DNA of 55,938 nucleotides from Candidatus Gemmiger stercoripullorum. GTDB taxonomy: Bacteria; Bacillota; Clostridia; Oscillospirales; Ruminococcaceae. A model generated the notes under the pieces. The model searched no databases and had not been told where the DNA came from. It saw only the letters and a program-made list of their open reading frames with translations. Of this stretch, positions 8,152-16,346 are shown piece by piece. The DNA is taken from positions 1 through 55,938 of the forward strand of contig DWXD01000051.1 of the NCBI GenBank assembly GCA_019119365.1, given 5' to 3'. Made by a program: the position numbers and the translations under genes. Positions within the stretch are counted from its first letter, which is position 1; the number at the start of each line of letters is the position of its first letter.

Positions 8152-9825
8152 ATGTTATCCGATATCCAGATCGCCCAAAGCGCCCAGATGCTGCCCATTG
8201 CCGAAGTGGCGGCCAAGCTCGGCGTACCGCAGGATCAGGTCATCCCCTACGGCCGCTACAAAGCCAAGCTCAGCCACAAGCTGGCCAAGGGCGAAGGCCC
8301 CGAAGGCAAGTTGATCCTTGTCACCGCCATCAGCCCGACCCCGGCCGGGGAGGGAAAGACCACCACCAGCGTCGGCCTGGCCGATGCGATGTGCGCGCTG
8401 GGCAAGCGCACGATGCTCTGCCTGCGCGAGCCGAGCCTGGGCCCGGTGTTCGGCATCAAGGGCGGCGCGGCCGGCGGCGGCTACGCCCAGGTCGTGCCGA
8501 TGGAGGACATCAACCTCCACTTCACCGGCGACATCCACGCCATCGGCACCGCCAACAACCTGCTGGCGGCCATGATCGACAACTCCATCCAGCAGGGCAA
8601 CCCGCTGAACATCGACCCGCGCCGCATCACCTGGAAGCGCTGCATGGACATGAACGACCGCCAGCTGCGTTTCCTCGTCGACGGCCTTGGCGGCAAGGTC
8701 AACGGCACCCCGCGTGAGGACGGCTTCGACATCACGGTCGCCAGCGAGATCATGGCCATCTTCTGCCTGGCCACCGACCTCAAGGACCTCAAAGAGCGCC
8801 TGTCCCGCATCGTCTGCGCCTATACCTACGACGGCCAGCCGGTCACGGCCGGGCAGATCGGCGCGGCGGGCGCGATGACCGCGCTGCTCAAGGACGCCAT
8901 CGACCCCAACCTTGTGCAGACGCTTGAAAACAACCCCGCCATCATCCACGGCGGTCCGTTTGCGAACATTGCGCACGGCTGCAACAGCGTCACCGCCACC
9001 CGCCTGGGCCTCAAGCTGGCCGATTATGTCGTCACCGAAGCCGGTTTCGGCGCGGACCTCGGCGCGGAAAAATTCCTTGACATCAAGTGCCGCTATGCCG
9101 GGCTGAACCCGGCGGCCGTCGTGCTGGTGGCGACGGTGCGCGCGCTCAAGTACCACGGCGGCGTGCCCAAGGCGGAGCTGAACAAGCCGGACGCCGGGGC
9201 GGTTCGCCGCGGCGCGGCGAACCTGGCCCGCCACATCGACAACCTCAAAAACGGCTTCGGCCTGCCGGTCTGCGTGGCGATCAATGCCTTCCCGACCGAT
9301 ACGGAGGAAGAATACGCCGTCATCCGCACTGTCTGCGCCGAAGCGGGGGTGCCCTGCGAGCTGTCCGAAGTGTTCGCCAAAGGCGGCGAGGGCGGCAAGG
9401 CGCTGGCCCGGACGGTGCTCGGCATGATCGAAGCCGAAACCGCCGTGCCGCCGATCCAGTTCACCTACAGCCTCGACGCGCCGCTTGCCGACAAGATCGA
9501 AGCCGTGGCGAAGAAAATTTACCATGCCGGCCGCGTCAGCTACGCCGCCCCGGCCAAAAAGATGCTCGACCAGCTTGAGGCGATGGGCTATGGCAAGCTG
9601 CCGGTCTGCATCGCCAAGACGCAGTATTCGTTCAGCGACGACGCCAGCCTGCTCGGCGCGCCGGAAGATTTCCCGCTCAACGTGCGCGAAGTGCGCCTGT
9701 CTGCAGGCGCGGGCTTCGTCGTCGTCATCTGCGGCGCGATCATGACGATGCCCGGCCTGCCCAAGCACCCGGCCGCCATGGACATCGACTGCGACGAGGA
9801 AGGCCGCATCACGGGCCTTTTCTGA
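8152..9825 (+). CDS. fhs: Formate--tetrahydrofolate ligase
   Basis: ATP-dependent synthesis of 10-formyl-THF from formate and THF in the cytosol, supplying one-carbon units for purines and formyl-Met. The 557 residues are the family length. The start region ([11 protein letters not shown]), the P-loop [11 protein letters not shown] at about 63-73, the [20 protein letters not shown] substrate region and the C-terminal [14 protein letters not shown] are all typical. An AGGAAG Shine-Dalgarno precedes the ATG. It is a single gene between its promoter and a strong shared terminator. Wood-Ljungdahl use cannot be deduced, since no other pathway gene is in the window. Confidence 0.97.
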   Translation: MLSDIQIAQSAQMLPIAEVAAKLGVPQDQVIPYGRYKAKLSHKLAKGEGPEGKLILVTAISPTPAGEGKTTTSVGLADAMCALGKRTMLCLREPSLGPVFGIKGGAAGGGYAQVVPMEDINLHFTGDIHAIGTANNLLAAMIDNSIQQGNPLNIDPRRITWKRCMDMNDRQLRFLVDGLGGKVNGTPREDGFDITVASEIMAIFCLATDLKDLKERLSRIVCAYTYDGQPVTAGQIGAAGAMTALLKDAIDPNLVQTLENNPAIIHGGPFANIAHGCNSVTATRLGLKLADYVVTEAGFGADLGAEKFLDIKCRYAGLNPAAVVLVATVRALKYHGGVPKAELNKPDAGAVRRGAANLARHIDNLKNGFGLPVCVAINAFPTDTEEEYAVIRTVCAEAGVPCELSEVFAKGGEGGKALARTVLGMIEAETAVPPIQFTYSLDAPLADKIEAVAKKIYHAGRVSYAAPAKKMLDQLEAMGYGKLPVCIAKTQYSFSDDASLLGAPEDFPLNVREVRLSAGAGFVVVICGAIMTMPGLPKHPAAMDIDCDEEGRITGLF

Positions 9826-9874
9826 TTCAAAAGTCCCAAAAAATACAAAACATACAATATACGGTCTGTACACA

Positions 9875-9906
9875 AAAAGCGCCGCCCCGGCCGGGGCGGC
9901 GCTTTT
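9875..9906. terminator. Bidirectional terminator between fhs and the GH13 gene
   Basis: A 14-bp stem of AAAAGCGCCGCCCC and its complement with a 4-base centre, giving T-runs on both strands. It serves two convergent genes. Confidence 0.85.
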
Positions 9907-9947
9907 ATCGGTATGTGGCGGCGTCAATACGGAAAGGGCGCGGGCGC

Positions 9948-11498
9948 TTATTCCACCTCAACAAACGCCGCGCTGGCCGCCGGAACGGTCACGATGCCAT
10001 GCGCCTGGCTCGGCGCGCCGTTCAAGGTGTACAGCGCTTTGCCCAGTTTGCCGTCATACAGGAACTTGGTTTCGCGCGCAGCCGGGTTCACAATGACCAG
10101 CACGCGCTGGCTGCCCGCCGTGCGCAGATAGGCGAGCGGATACTCGTCCTCCTGGCAATAGACAAACTCAATGCCGCCGTGCGCCTGCAGGGCCGGGGAG
10201 GCGTGGCGCACCTGGTTGAGCTTCTGCACCTCGCGCCACAGCGAACCCTCCTGCGCCTGCTGCGCGGCCGCGTCGGGCGCGTCGGCAGCGGGGTCCTGCG
10301 GCAGATACAGCTTGCCGGCTTCGGCGGTGGAGAACCCGGCGTTGCCGCTGCCGTCCCACTGCATCGGCGTGCGCGCGCCGGTGCGTTCGTAGCCGCCTTC
10401 CTTGCTGGGCAGGTCCAGCTGCCGCATGCCGATCTCATCGCCGTAATAGATAAACGGCGCACCCGGCATCGAAAGCAGGAACGCAAACGCGATCTTCATC
10501 TCCTCGGGGTCAAGATACTTGCGCATGCGCTGCATGTCGTGGTTGCCGCTCACCGGGCAGATCAGCCCCTTGCCGCTGGTCAGCTCATAGTTTTTGCGGT
10601 AGGCTTTGACAAAGGCGTGGATATCGCCCTTGCCCTCGCGGCTGAAATACGGGTGTTCGCAGCGGAACAGGTCCATATAGTGCGAAGGTCCGAAATGCAA
10701 AAGGAAGTCCATGTGGAACCCGGCGCGCAGGCTCTTGTCCGCCTCGCCCCATTCAGACACCATCACCGCGTCGGGATAGTGTTCGTCCAGGTAAGCGCGC
10801 ATGTCCTGCCACAGGCGGATGGTCTGCTCGTTGCCGGGGTCGTTCTTGACCAGCGAACCGGCCATGTCGACGCGGAAGCCGTCGCAGCCGCGGTCCAGCC
10901 AGAAGGCCATCACGTCCTTCATGGCCTGGCGGGTGGCCAGCGCTTCGGGCGAATCGACCGCGCACTGCCAGGGCTCGGTCACGGTGGCAAAGCCGTAGTT
11001 CAGCGCGGGCTGCATCGAGAAAAAGTTGACCGCCACGCTGCCATCGCGCTCCGAGATGCCGCGCAGCGACCCGGCGATGCCCTCGTAGCGGGCGACGTCG
11101 TCCCACACGGCGTTTGTCCAGATGTAGCGCCCGCTGTAGGGGTTCTTTTCGGCCTTGCAGCTCTCCTTGAACCAGCGGTGTTCGACCGACGTGTGCCCCG
11201 GCACCAGGTCCAGCAGCACATGCATGCCCTTGGCGTGCGCGGCCCGGAACAGCTCAATGAGGTCGTCGTTGGTGCCGTAGCGCGGCGCAACCAGGCAATA
11301 GTCGGCCACGTCATAGCCCGCGTCGCCAAACGGCGAAAGGAAGCACGGGTTCAGCCACAGCGCATTGCAGCCCAATTCCCGGATATAGTCCAGCTTGGCC
11401 GTGATGCCCGGGATATCCCCGATGCCGTCCCCGTTCGAGTCATAGAAACTCTGCGGATAAATCTCATAGAAAATTGCGTCTTCCAACCATTGGCTCAT
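9948..11498 (-). CDS. GH13 family alpha-glucosidase/oligoglucosidase
   Basis: Predicted cytosolic alpha-glucan-acting enzyme of 516 residues, with no signal peptide. A (beta/alpha)8 barrel starts with AIFYEIYPQSFYDSNGDGIGD. Catalytic residues are visible: the nucleophile Asp in GFRVDMAG (about 208), the acid/base Glu in VMVSEWGE (about 247) and the transition-state Asp in SGNHDMQR (about 318). The QSFYDSNGDGIGDI region is typical of the oligo-1,6-glucosidase/trehalose-hydrolase subgroup. The ATG has AAAGGAT upstream; the much longer open frame beyond it is only high-GC read-through antisense to the AraC gene. The divergent AraC regulator probably controls it. Exact linkage specificity is not readable. 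Confidence 0.88.
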   Translation of the reverse strand: MSQWLEDAIFYEIYPQSFYDSNGDGIGDIPGITAKLDYIRELGCNALWLNPCFLSPFGDAGYDVADYCLVAPRYGTNDDLIELFRAAHAKGMHVLLDLVPGHTSVEHRWFKESCKAEKNPYSGRYIWTNAVWDDVARYEGIAGSLRGISERDGSVAVNFFSMQPALNYGFATVTEPWQCAVDSPEALATRQAMKDVMAFWLDRGCDGFRVDMAGSLVKNDPGNEQTIRLWQDMRAYLDEHYPDAVMVSEWGEADKSLRAGFHMDFLLHFGPSHYMDLFRCEHPYFSREGKGDIHAFVKAYRKNYELTSGKGLICPVSGNHDMQRMRKYLDPEEMKIAFAFLLSMPGAPFIYYGDEIGMRQLDLPSKEGGYERTGARTPMQWDGSGNAGFSTAEAGKLYLPQDPAADAPDAAAQQAQEGSLWREVQKLNQVRHASPALQAHGGIEFVYCQEDEYPLAYLRTAGSQRVLVIVNPAARETKFLYDGKLGKALYTLNGAPSQAHGIVTVPAASAAFVEVE

Positions 11499-11564
11499 AC
11501 AGATCGCATCCTTTCCGGCTCGGCGGCCGTTGTTTTGATGTAAGTATATCCTTTTCTTTGGCGC

Positions 11565-11594
11565 TTGTGTTGCAAAATATCCGCTATTTATAGT
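11565..11594 (+). promoter_or_regulatory. Possible promoter of the AraC-family gene
   Basis: TTGTGT (11565-11570), 18-base spacer, TATAGT (11589-11594) in the AT-rich divergent intergenic region. The -35 match is only fair. Confidence 0.45.
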
Positions 11595-11630
11595 ATTATA
11601 TCCATATATGGCGCAAAAGGGGAGAGGACC

Positions 11631-12494
11631 GTGAAACGCGAACTGGAAGAGACCCGCCGCCAGGGCACGCCGATGCGCCCGCTGCAGGTCTACCACATGC
11701 ACAACGATCCCGGCTGGATCGACGTGCCCTTCCACTGGCATGAAAACGCCGAGGTCCTGTTGATGCAGGCGGGCGCGCTGGATTTGCAGGTGGAAGGCCG
11801 GCACTATGCCGCCCGCCCGGGCGAAGTCTATTTCATCAACCCGCGCGAGCTGCACGGCATGCAGGCGGCCAGCGCCGGGTGCGCTTACTTGGCGTTTGTC
11901 TTCCCGCTGTCCTGGCTGCAGTTCGCCGTAAACGATGCGGCCGAGGAAGACTGCCTGCGCCCGCTGGCAACCCGCCGCGCCCGTGCCGACAACGCCCTGC
12001 CGCCCGCCGCCGCCCGCCCGGCGGCCGTGCTGCTGGCGCAGGCCGCCGCCCTGGCCGCCGACCCGTCGCCCGCGGCAGCGCTGGCGCTCAAAGCGCTGCT
12101 GCTGCAGTTTGTCGCCGGGCTGTACCGCGGCGGGCTTGTCGCACGCCGCGCCGGGGCCGACGGCGCCGACCCGCTGCGCCGCATTGCGGGGTACCTGCAA
12201 CAGCACTGCGCCGAGCCGCTGACGCTTGAACGCATGGGGGCGGAATTTCACATGTCGCCCAAGTATTTCAGCGCCTGGTTTCAAAAGCATTTCGCCCGCA
12301 CTTTCAGCGATTACCTCACCGCCGTGCGCATCGAGCGCGCCAAGACCCTGCTGCAGCAGACCGACGCGGGCATCGAGTGGGTTTCCCAGCAGGCGGGTTT
12401 TTCGGGCAGCAGTTATTTTATCCGCGTTTTCCGCCGCGCCGCCGGCTGCACCCCCGGGCAATACCGCCGCCAGTACCGGGAAGGCCGGAATTGA
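11631..12494 (+). CDS. AraC family transcriptional regulator with cupin sensor
   Basis: 287-residue regulator starting at a GTG behind a GGGGAGAGG Shine-Dalgarno. The N-terminal AraC-binding cupin (about 15-95) has WHENAEVLLMQAG and the ARPGEVYFINPRELHG signature. The C-terminal tandem helix-turn-helix (about 185-285) has LTLERMGAEFHMSPKYFSAWF and WVSQQAGFSGSSYFIRVF. The GH13 gene is divergent with about 130 bases between, so local control of carbohydrate use is the natural inference. The inducer is probably a sugar but is not identifiable. Confidence 0.9.
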   Translation: MKRELEETRRQGTPMRPLQVYHMHNDPGWIDVPFHWHENAEVLLMQAGALDLQVEGRHYAARPGEVYFINPRELHGMQAASAGCAYLAFVFPLSWLQFAVNDAAEEDCLRPLATRRARADNALPPAAARPAAVLLAQAAALAADPSPAAALALKALLLQFVAGLYRGGLVARRAGADGADPLRRIAGYLQQHCAEPLTLERMGAEFHMSPKYFSAWFQKHFARTFSDYLTAVRIERAKTLLQQTDAGIEWVSQQAGFSGSSYFIRVFRRAAGCTPGQYRRQYREGRN

Positions 12495-12573
12495 GAGTTC
12501 AGAGTTTATTCCAAGAGTTTAGAGTTAAGAGTTTAGAGTTAAGATATGGTGGAGCGGCGGCGCAGCCGCCGCT
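12492..12573 (+). repeat. GAGTTTAGAGTT repeat plus GC hairpin, copy 1
   Basis: A run of GAGTT(T/C)AGAGTTAAGAG-like units (12493-12543) ends in GGTGGAGCGGCGGC and a hairpin (AGCGGCGGC at 12553-12561, GCCGCCGCT at 12565-12573) followed by AATTTT. The whole element returns in inverted orientation at 13835-13905. It may terminate the AraC gene. Confidence 0.7.
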
Positions 12574-12619
12574 AATTTTGTGCAAACTTTTGGGTGGTTT
12601 TAAATGTGGGCGTTTTCTC

Positions 12620-12650
12620 TTGACGCAGTATGGATTTTATGTTATATAAT
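12620..12650 (+). promoter_or_regulatory. Promoter of the padR operon
   Basis: TTGACG (12620-12625) with TATAAT at 12645-12650 (19-base spacer) or TATATA at 12643-12648 (17-base spacer). Confidence 0.65.
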
Positions 12651-12652
12651 AC

Positions 12653-12665
12653 TTAGTATAACTAA
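12653..12665. promoter_or_regulatory. Operator-like dyad of the padR operon
   Basis: TTAGTATAACTAA, arms TTAGT/ACTAA around ATA, placed right after the -10. This is where an autoregulating PadR would bind; the ATACT/AGTAT flavour resembles known PadR sites. Confidence 0.55.
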
Positions 12666-12695
12666 ATATACACTATGGCAAGGCAGGTGAACTTC

Positions 12696-13088
12696 ATGCC
12701 CAAACGTCCGCAAACGGCCGAAACGCCCCCTGCGCCCGGCGTGCGGTTTGCGCAGCAGCTGAAAAAGGGCGCGCTGGAAATGCTTGTGCTGCAGCTGCTG
12801 GCCGCGCAGCCTTCGCACGGGTACGGGCTGATCCAGCGTCTGCGCGCAGGCAGCGGCGGAAGGCTGGACCTGAAAGAGGGCACGCTCTACCCGATCCTCT
12901 ACCGCCTGGAGGACGACGGCTGCATCACTTCGGCCTGGCAGGATATCGCGAAGGACGGCGCGCGCCGCACCCCGCGCAAGGTCTACACGGTCACGGCCGC
13001 GGGCCTTGCCGTTCTGGCGGAAGAAAAGGCTGCCTGGCGCGATTTTTCCGCCTGCGTCAACATCATCTGCAAGGAGGACGCCCCATGA
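12696..13088 (+). CDS. PadR family transcriptional regulator
   Basis: Winged-helix repressor of about 130 residues. It has the PadR_N signature: KGALEMLVLQLLAAQPSHGYGLIQRL, then LKEGTLYPILYRLEDDGCITS and the RKVYTVTAAGLAVL wing/helix. I chose the ATG at 12696 (AGGCAGGTG upstream) over 12675, which lies too close to the promoter. It overlaps the next gene by ATGA. The genetically linked HAAS-domain membrane protein is the usual PadR partner. Probably autoregulated through the dyad at 12653. Confidence 0.88.
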   Translation: MPKRPQTAETPPAPGVRFAQQLKKGALEMLVLQLLAAQPSHGYGLIQRLRAGSGGRLDLKEGTLYPILYRLEDDGCITSAWQDIAKDGARRTPRKVYTVTAAGLAVLAEEKAAWRDFSACVNIICKEDAP

Positions 13089-13741
13089 ATGAGATGAAGC
13101 GCTATGTGAACACGGTGGAGCGCTGCCTCCGCCTGGACCCGGCCACCCGCCTGCGGGTGATGAACGACCTGGCCAGCGACCTGCAGAGCCGCCTGGAGGC
13201 AGGGGAGACGATGGAACAGATCCGCGCGGAACTGGGCGGCCCGGAACAGTTGGCCGCCGCCCTGGAAGCCGAATTCGCCGCCCACCGCGACCCGGCCCCG
13301 CGCTGGCGCTGGTGGCTGCTGGCGGGCGCGGCGGCGGTGCTGGCGGCGGCCGCCTTCGGCAGCTGTGCGCAGCGGCAGGCGGCCGCGTCGGTCGGCATCA
13401 TTGGTGGGGCGGACGGCCCCACCGCCATCTTTGTCAGCGGCCCGGTCGCCTTCCCGGGCTGGTGGCCGCTTGGCCTTGTCTGGGCCGTGCTGCTTGTGGC
13501 GGCGTTCCTGTTGTTGGGCTGGTGCCGCCATGGCCTTCCGCGCCGCTGCTGGCTGCCCGCCGCGCTGTGCGCCGCCGTGCTGGCGGCCGAAGGCACGCTG
13601 GCCGCGTTGGGGCAGCAGCTTGTCCCGGCGCTGGTCCTCAGCCCGCTGACCGCGCTGGCCGGTTTGCTGCTCAGCGGCGCCTGGCTGGCCGCCGTCCTGC
13701 TTGTCCTCGCCGTGCGCGGGGCGCTGAAAAATAAGAGATGA
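13085..13741 (+). CDS. HAAS-domain membrane protein with a GGADGPT motif
   Basis: 218 residues. The N-terminal ~65 residues form a HAAS/DUF1700-like helical domain (MKRYVNTVERCLR..., EQIRAELGGPEQLAAALEAEF) that usually accompanies PadR. A membrane segment follows (about 75-93). An extracytoplasmic stretch carries VGIIGGADGPTAIFVS (about 103-118), which is the signature of the beta subunit of Na+-translocating decarboxylases. Three or four further hydrophobic helices complete the protein. The complete decarboxylase subunit is about 370 or more residues, so this is not that enzyme. Translation is coupled to padR by ATGA. Function unknown; membrane-stress or envelope signalling is an inference from the HAAS-PadR pairing. 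Confidence 0.75.
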   Translation: MNEMKRYVNTVERCLRLDPATRLRVMNDLASDLQSRLEAGETMEQIRAELGGPEQLAAALEAEFAAHRDPAPRWRWWLLAGAAAVLAAAAFGSCAQRQAAASVGIIGGADGPTAIFVSGPVAFPGWWPLGLVWAVLLVAAFLLLGWCRHGLPRRCWLPAALCAAVLAAEGTLAALGQQLVPALVLSPLTALAGLLLSGAWLAAVLLVLAVRGALKNKR

Positions 13742-13834
13742 CCCTTTGTCAAGGGGGCATCGGCGTGCCGGGAAAGCACCCGTCTCACCACCGCAAATTC
13801 AAAAAAAGTTGCGGCGGCCATTTTTAAAATCAGC

Positions 13835-13905
13835 GGAGCGGCGGGGTCAAAACCCCGCCGCTCCACCTTATCTAAACTCTCAACTCTCAACTCTTAACTC
13901 TAAAG
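13835..13905 (-). repeat. GAGTTTAGAGTT repeat plus GC hairpin, copy 2 (inverted)
   Basis: A hairpin (GGAGCGGCGGGGT at 13835-13847, complement at 13852-13864) is followed by ACCTTATCTAAACTC and CAACTCT/TAACTCT units. This is the reverse complement of the 12492-12573 layout, with a stem of different but still pairing sequence. It lies between the convergent HAAS gene and hemW and may act as their terminator. Confidence 0.7.
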
Positions 13906-13908
13906 AAA

Positions 13909-15003
13909 TCAGATCAATTCTTCCAGAATCGCGTTCTGCACCACCATCCCGGCCGGAGTCAGGCGCAGGGTCTCGCCGTCCCATGCGGCGTAGCCGTGCG
14001 CTTCGCACTGGCGCAAAAAAGCCTGCTGCGCGGGCGTGAACGGCTCCCCGCCATGCGCGGCGTACTCGTCCATGCGCAGCCCTTTTGTCAGCCGCAGCTG
14101 CATGAGCAGGAAGTCCTCGGCGTCGCACACGCCTTCTTCTTGCTCACGCAGCGTCCCGGCAATAAAGCCCTCGGTGTCGCCCGGCCAGAACCGCCGCACG
14201 CCGTTCAGGCAGCTGTGCGCGGCGGGGCCGACCCCCCAGTAATCGCGGCAGTTCCAGTATAGCAGGTTGTGCCGCCCCTCGTGCCCGGGCTTTGCAAAGT
14301 TGCTGATCTCATACTGCCGGTAGCCCGCTTGCGCCAGTTTTTCAACGGCATAGAGATAGAATTCCGCCGCTGCGTCCGCGTCGGGCAGGCCTTCGGGCCG
14401 CCGTGCCGCAAACGCCGTGCCGGGTTCGATCTTTAAAAGATAGGCTGAAATATGTGTGCACCCGCCTTCGGCCAGCAGGGAGAGCGTCTCGTCGAATTCG
14501 GCGTTTGAATACCCCGGCAGCGCCAGCATGATATCCCCGCACAGGTCCCGGAACCCCGCCGCGCGCGCCCAGGCCAGCGCCTGCGCCGCCCCGGCCGCCG
14601 TGTGCAGCCGCCCCAGCCTGCGCAGCTGGGCGTCGCGCGCGCTCTGCACGCCAAAGCTCAGCCGGTTGACCCCGGCGGCGTAAAAGCCCGCCAGCGTTTC
14701 GGGGGTGACGGCGTCGGGGTTGGCTTCCAGCGTTATCTCCGCCCCGGGGCGCGGCGCGGCCGCTTTAAGCAGCGCCGCCGCCTGCGCCGGGGTCAGCAGC
14801 GCCGGGGTGCCGCCGCCAAAATAGACGGTGTCCGGCGCGGGGTGGGGGCGGCGCAGCTCGCGCAGCAGCGCGCCCACATACGCCTGCGGCACGCCCCGGG
14901 CGCCCGGCCGGGTATAAAAGTCGCAGTAGCGGCACCGCGCCCGGCAGTAGGGGATATGAATGTAGATGCCAAAACGGTCGTCCGGCCGCATCGCCTGCTG
15001 CAT
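13909..15003 (-). CDS. hemW: Radical SAM heme chaperone HemW-like protein
   Basis: 364-residue radical SAM protein of the HemW/HemN-like family. The cluster motif CxxxCxxC is C20-RAR-C24-RY-C27, followed by FYTRPG. VYFGGGTPALL and LEANPDAVTPETL are typical of the SAM region, and ISAYLLKIEPGTAF and the C-terminal HTH-like HemN_C domain complete it. Family members of this type transfer heme or bind it rather than oxidise coproporphyrinogen, so the old name oxygen-independent coproporphyrinogen oxidase is probably wrong. It starts at 15003 with AGGAGTTTTTCA upstream and is divergent from the BI-1 gene. Confidence 0.88.
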   Translation of the reverse strand: MQQAMRPDDRFGIYIHIPYCRARCRYCDFYTRPGARGVPQAYVGALLRELRRPHPAPDTVYFGGGTPALLTPAQAAALLKAAAPRPGAEITLEANPDAVTPETLAGFYAAGVNRLSFGVQSARDAQLRRLGRLHTAAGAAQALAWARAAGFRDLCGDIMLALPGYSNAEFDETLSLLAEGGCTHISAYLLKIEPGTAFAARRPEGLPDADAAAEFYLYAVEKLAQAGYRQYEISNFAKPGHEGRHNLLYWNCRDYWGVGPAAHSCLNGVRRFWPGDTEGFIAGTLREQEEGVCDAEDFLLMQLRLTKGLRMDEYAAHGGEPFTPAQQAFLRQCEAHGYAAWDGETLRLTPAGMVVQNAILEELI

Positions 15004-15033
15004 TGAAAAACTCCTGTCATAGAAGATTTACAC

Positions 15034-15055
15034 TTTCGCAACACATCTTGCGAAA
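15034..15055. promoter_or_regulatory. Perfect inverted repeat in the hemW/BI-1 divergent region
   Basis: TTTCGCAA and TTGCGAAA arms around CACATC. It ends 9 bases before a TATAAT (15065-15070), covering the -35 region of the BI-1 gene, and lies 31 bases upstream of hemW. It is a candidate operator for one or both genes. Confidence 0.5.
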
Positions 15056-15161
15056 AACCGTGTATATAATAAGAACATACCCTGAAAGAAGAACCGGAAA
15101 ACCGGTCAGGGGTTTGTGCTACATCCAGTGTACCCAAAATGAAAGGGGATTGCAACGTATT

Positions 15162-15881
15162 ATGGATGACCGCTATTACAATATTTCTTACGCCGAAAGT
15201 CCGTTCGGTACGCTCAATGAATATATGACCAAGACCTTCGGCTGGATGTTCGCGGGGCTGCTGGCCACCTTTGGCGTGGCGCTGGCCACCGCCGTGTCCG
15301 GCGCGTGGCTGCTGCTGGCCGCCACCGGCCTGATGTGGGTGCTCATCATTGCGGAACTCGTCATGGTCGTCGTGCTCAGCGCCCGCGTCACCAAGCTGCG
15401 GCCAGGCACCGCCACGGGGCTGTTTTTCGGCTATGCGGTGCTCAACGGCGTCAACCTCAGCACCATCTTCATCGCCTATGATATCCCGACGCTTGTGCTC
15501 GCCTTCCTTGTCGGCGCGGTCTACTTCGGCATCATGGCCGTTTACGGCTGGCGTACCGACAGCGACCTGACCGGCTGGGGTCCCAAGCTGCTCGGCGGTC
15601 TGTTCGCCCTGGTTCTGATCTCGCTGGTCGGCAGTTTGTTCGGCATGCTGCTGGGCGTGAGCTTCGGCATGCTGGACCTTGTCTACTGCGCGCTGGCGCT
15701 GCTGCTGTTCATGGGCCTGACCGCCTACGACACGCAGATGCTCAAGCACCACTACGCCTACTTCGGCGGCGATGCGGCCATGCTGCACAAGGCGTCGATT
15801 CTTGGGGCACTCAACCTCTATCTTGACTTCATCAACATCTTCCTTTATATCGTGCGCATCCTCGGCCGCAACCGCGACTGA
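15162..15881 (+). CDS. Bax inhibitor-1 (YccA/UPF0005) family membrane protein
   Basis: 239-residue integral membrane protein with seven predicted helices. It begins NEYMTKTFGWMFAGLLATFGVAL and ends with the family signature (LTAYDTQMLKHHY..., then ALNLYLDFINIFLYIVRIL). Family members are pH-sensitive Ca2+ leak channels or modulators of FtsH. The ATG at 15162 gives the normal family start; AAAGGGG lies 14 bases upstream, a slightly long spacing, and a TTG at 15150 is an alternative. Single gene. Confidence 0.88.
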   Translation: MDDRYYNISYAESPFGTLNEYMTKTFGWMFAGLLATFGVALATAVSGAWLLLAATGLMWVLIIAELVMVVVLSARVTKLRPGTATGLFFGYAVLNGVNLSTIFIAYDIPTLVLAFLVGAVYFGIMAVYGWRTDSDLTGWGPKLLGGLFALVLISLVGSLFGMLLGVSFGMLDLVYCALALLLFMGLTAYDTQMLKHHYAYFGGDAAMLHKASILGALNLYLDFINIFLYIVRILGRNRD

Positions 15882-15975
15882 TGCGCCGCACCCTTGCTGT
15901 GTCGCCCCGGCCCCGGCCGGGGCGGTTTTGTTTGCCCCGTTGGGATGCGCGGCAAGGGGAAGGGGCGCTGCGGGC

Positions 15976-16004
15976 TTGACAACGCCCGCCCCGGCGCTTA
16001 TAAT
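15976..16004 (+). promoter_or_regulatory. Promoter of the pheST T-box transcript
   Basis: Consensus TTGACA (15976-15981), 17-base spacer, TATAAT (15999-16004). Confidence 0.85.
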
Positions 16005-16011
16005 AAACGTT

Positions 16012-16290
16012 GTCCAAACGCTTTGACGGAGAAAGTACGCGCAGGAAGGCCCGGCGCAGAGAGGGCGGTCACCGGCTGAAAGCCGCCCCGGGGGTCCCGG
16101 CACGGAAGTTCGCTCCCGAGCGGCCCGCGGGAAACGCTTTTTTACCGGCGCAGTAGTGCGGGACGGGCCCTGCCCCGTTACGGCAGTCTTGAGCGCCGCC
16201 GCTTTTGCGGCGGAACACGGGTGGTACCGCGGAGCTTGTTTGTTTACAAGGCTTCGTCCCTGATCGTTTCAGGGACGGAGCTTTTTTTGC
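16012..16290 (+). ncRNA. T-box leader, phenylalanine-type, controlling pheST
   Basis: tRNA-sensing riboswitch between a consensus promoter and pheS. The conserved T-box element GGGTGGTACCGCG is at about 16219-16231, with the antiterminator region around it. It is followed by an intrinsic terminator: GCTTCGTCCCTGA (16251-16263) pairs with TCAGGGACGGAGC (16269-16281), then seven T. In Stem I a TTC triplet at 16109-16111 (GAAGTTCGC context) is the probable specifier codon for Phe, agreeing with the downstream genes. Uncharged tRNA-Phe is expected to pair with the specifier and T-box and allow read-through. Confidence 0.9.
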
Positions 16291-16346
16291 TGCCTGCCGC
16301 TTCGTTCCCCTGCGGCCACAGGCAGAAAACAGAAGGATGGTGCACA

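Noticed and set aside
8155..9927. 590-residue open frame antisense to fhs
   Set aside because: Same composition artefact. The sense gene is fhs along its full length and the antisense frame crosses the shared terminator.
11499..12461. N-terminal extension of the GH13 gene antisense to the AraC gene
   Set aside because: The GH13 family start with a Shine-Dalgarno is at 11498; the extension is biased in composition and overlaps the AraC gene and the divergent promoters.
13085..13741. Na+-translocating decarboxylase beta subunit
   Set aside because: Only the 16-residue GGADGPT region matches; the length and the remaining sequence do not, and alpha and gamma subunits are absent.
16221..16346. 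Extended N-terminus of PheS
   Set aside because: The extension lies inside the T-box terminator; the real start has a Shine-Dalgarno at the family position.
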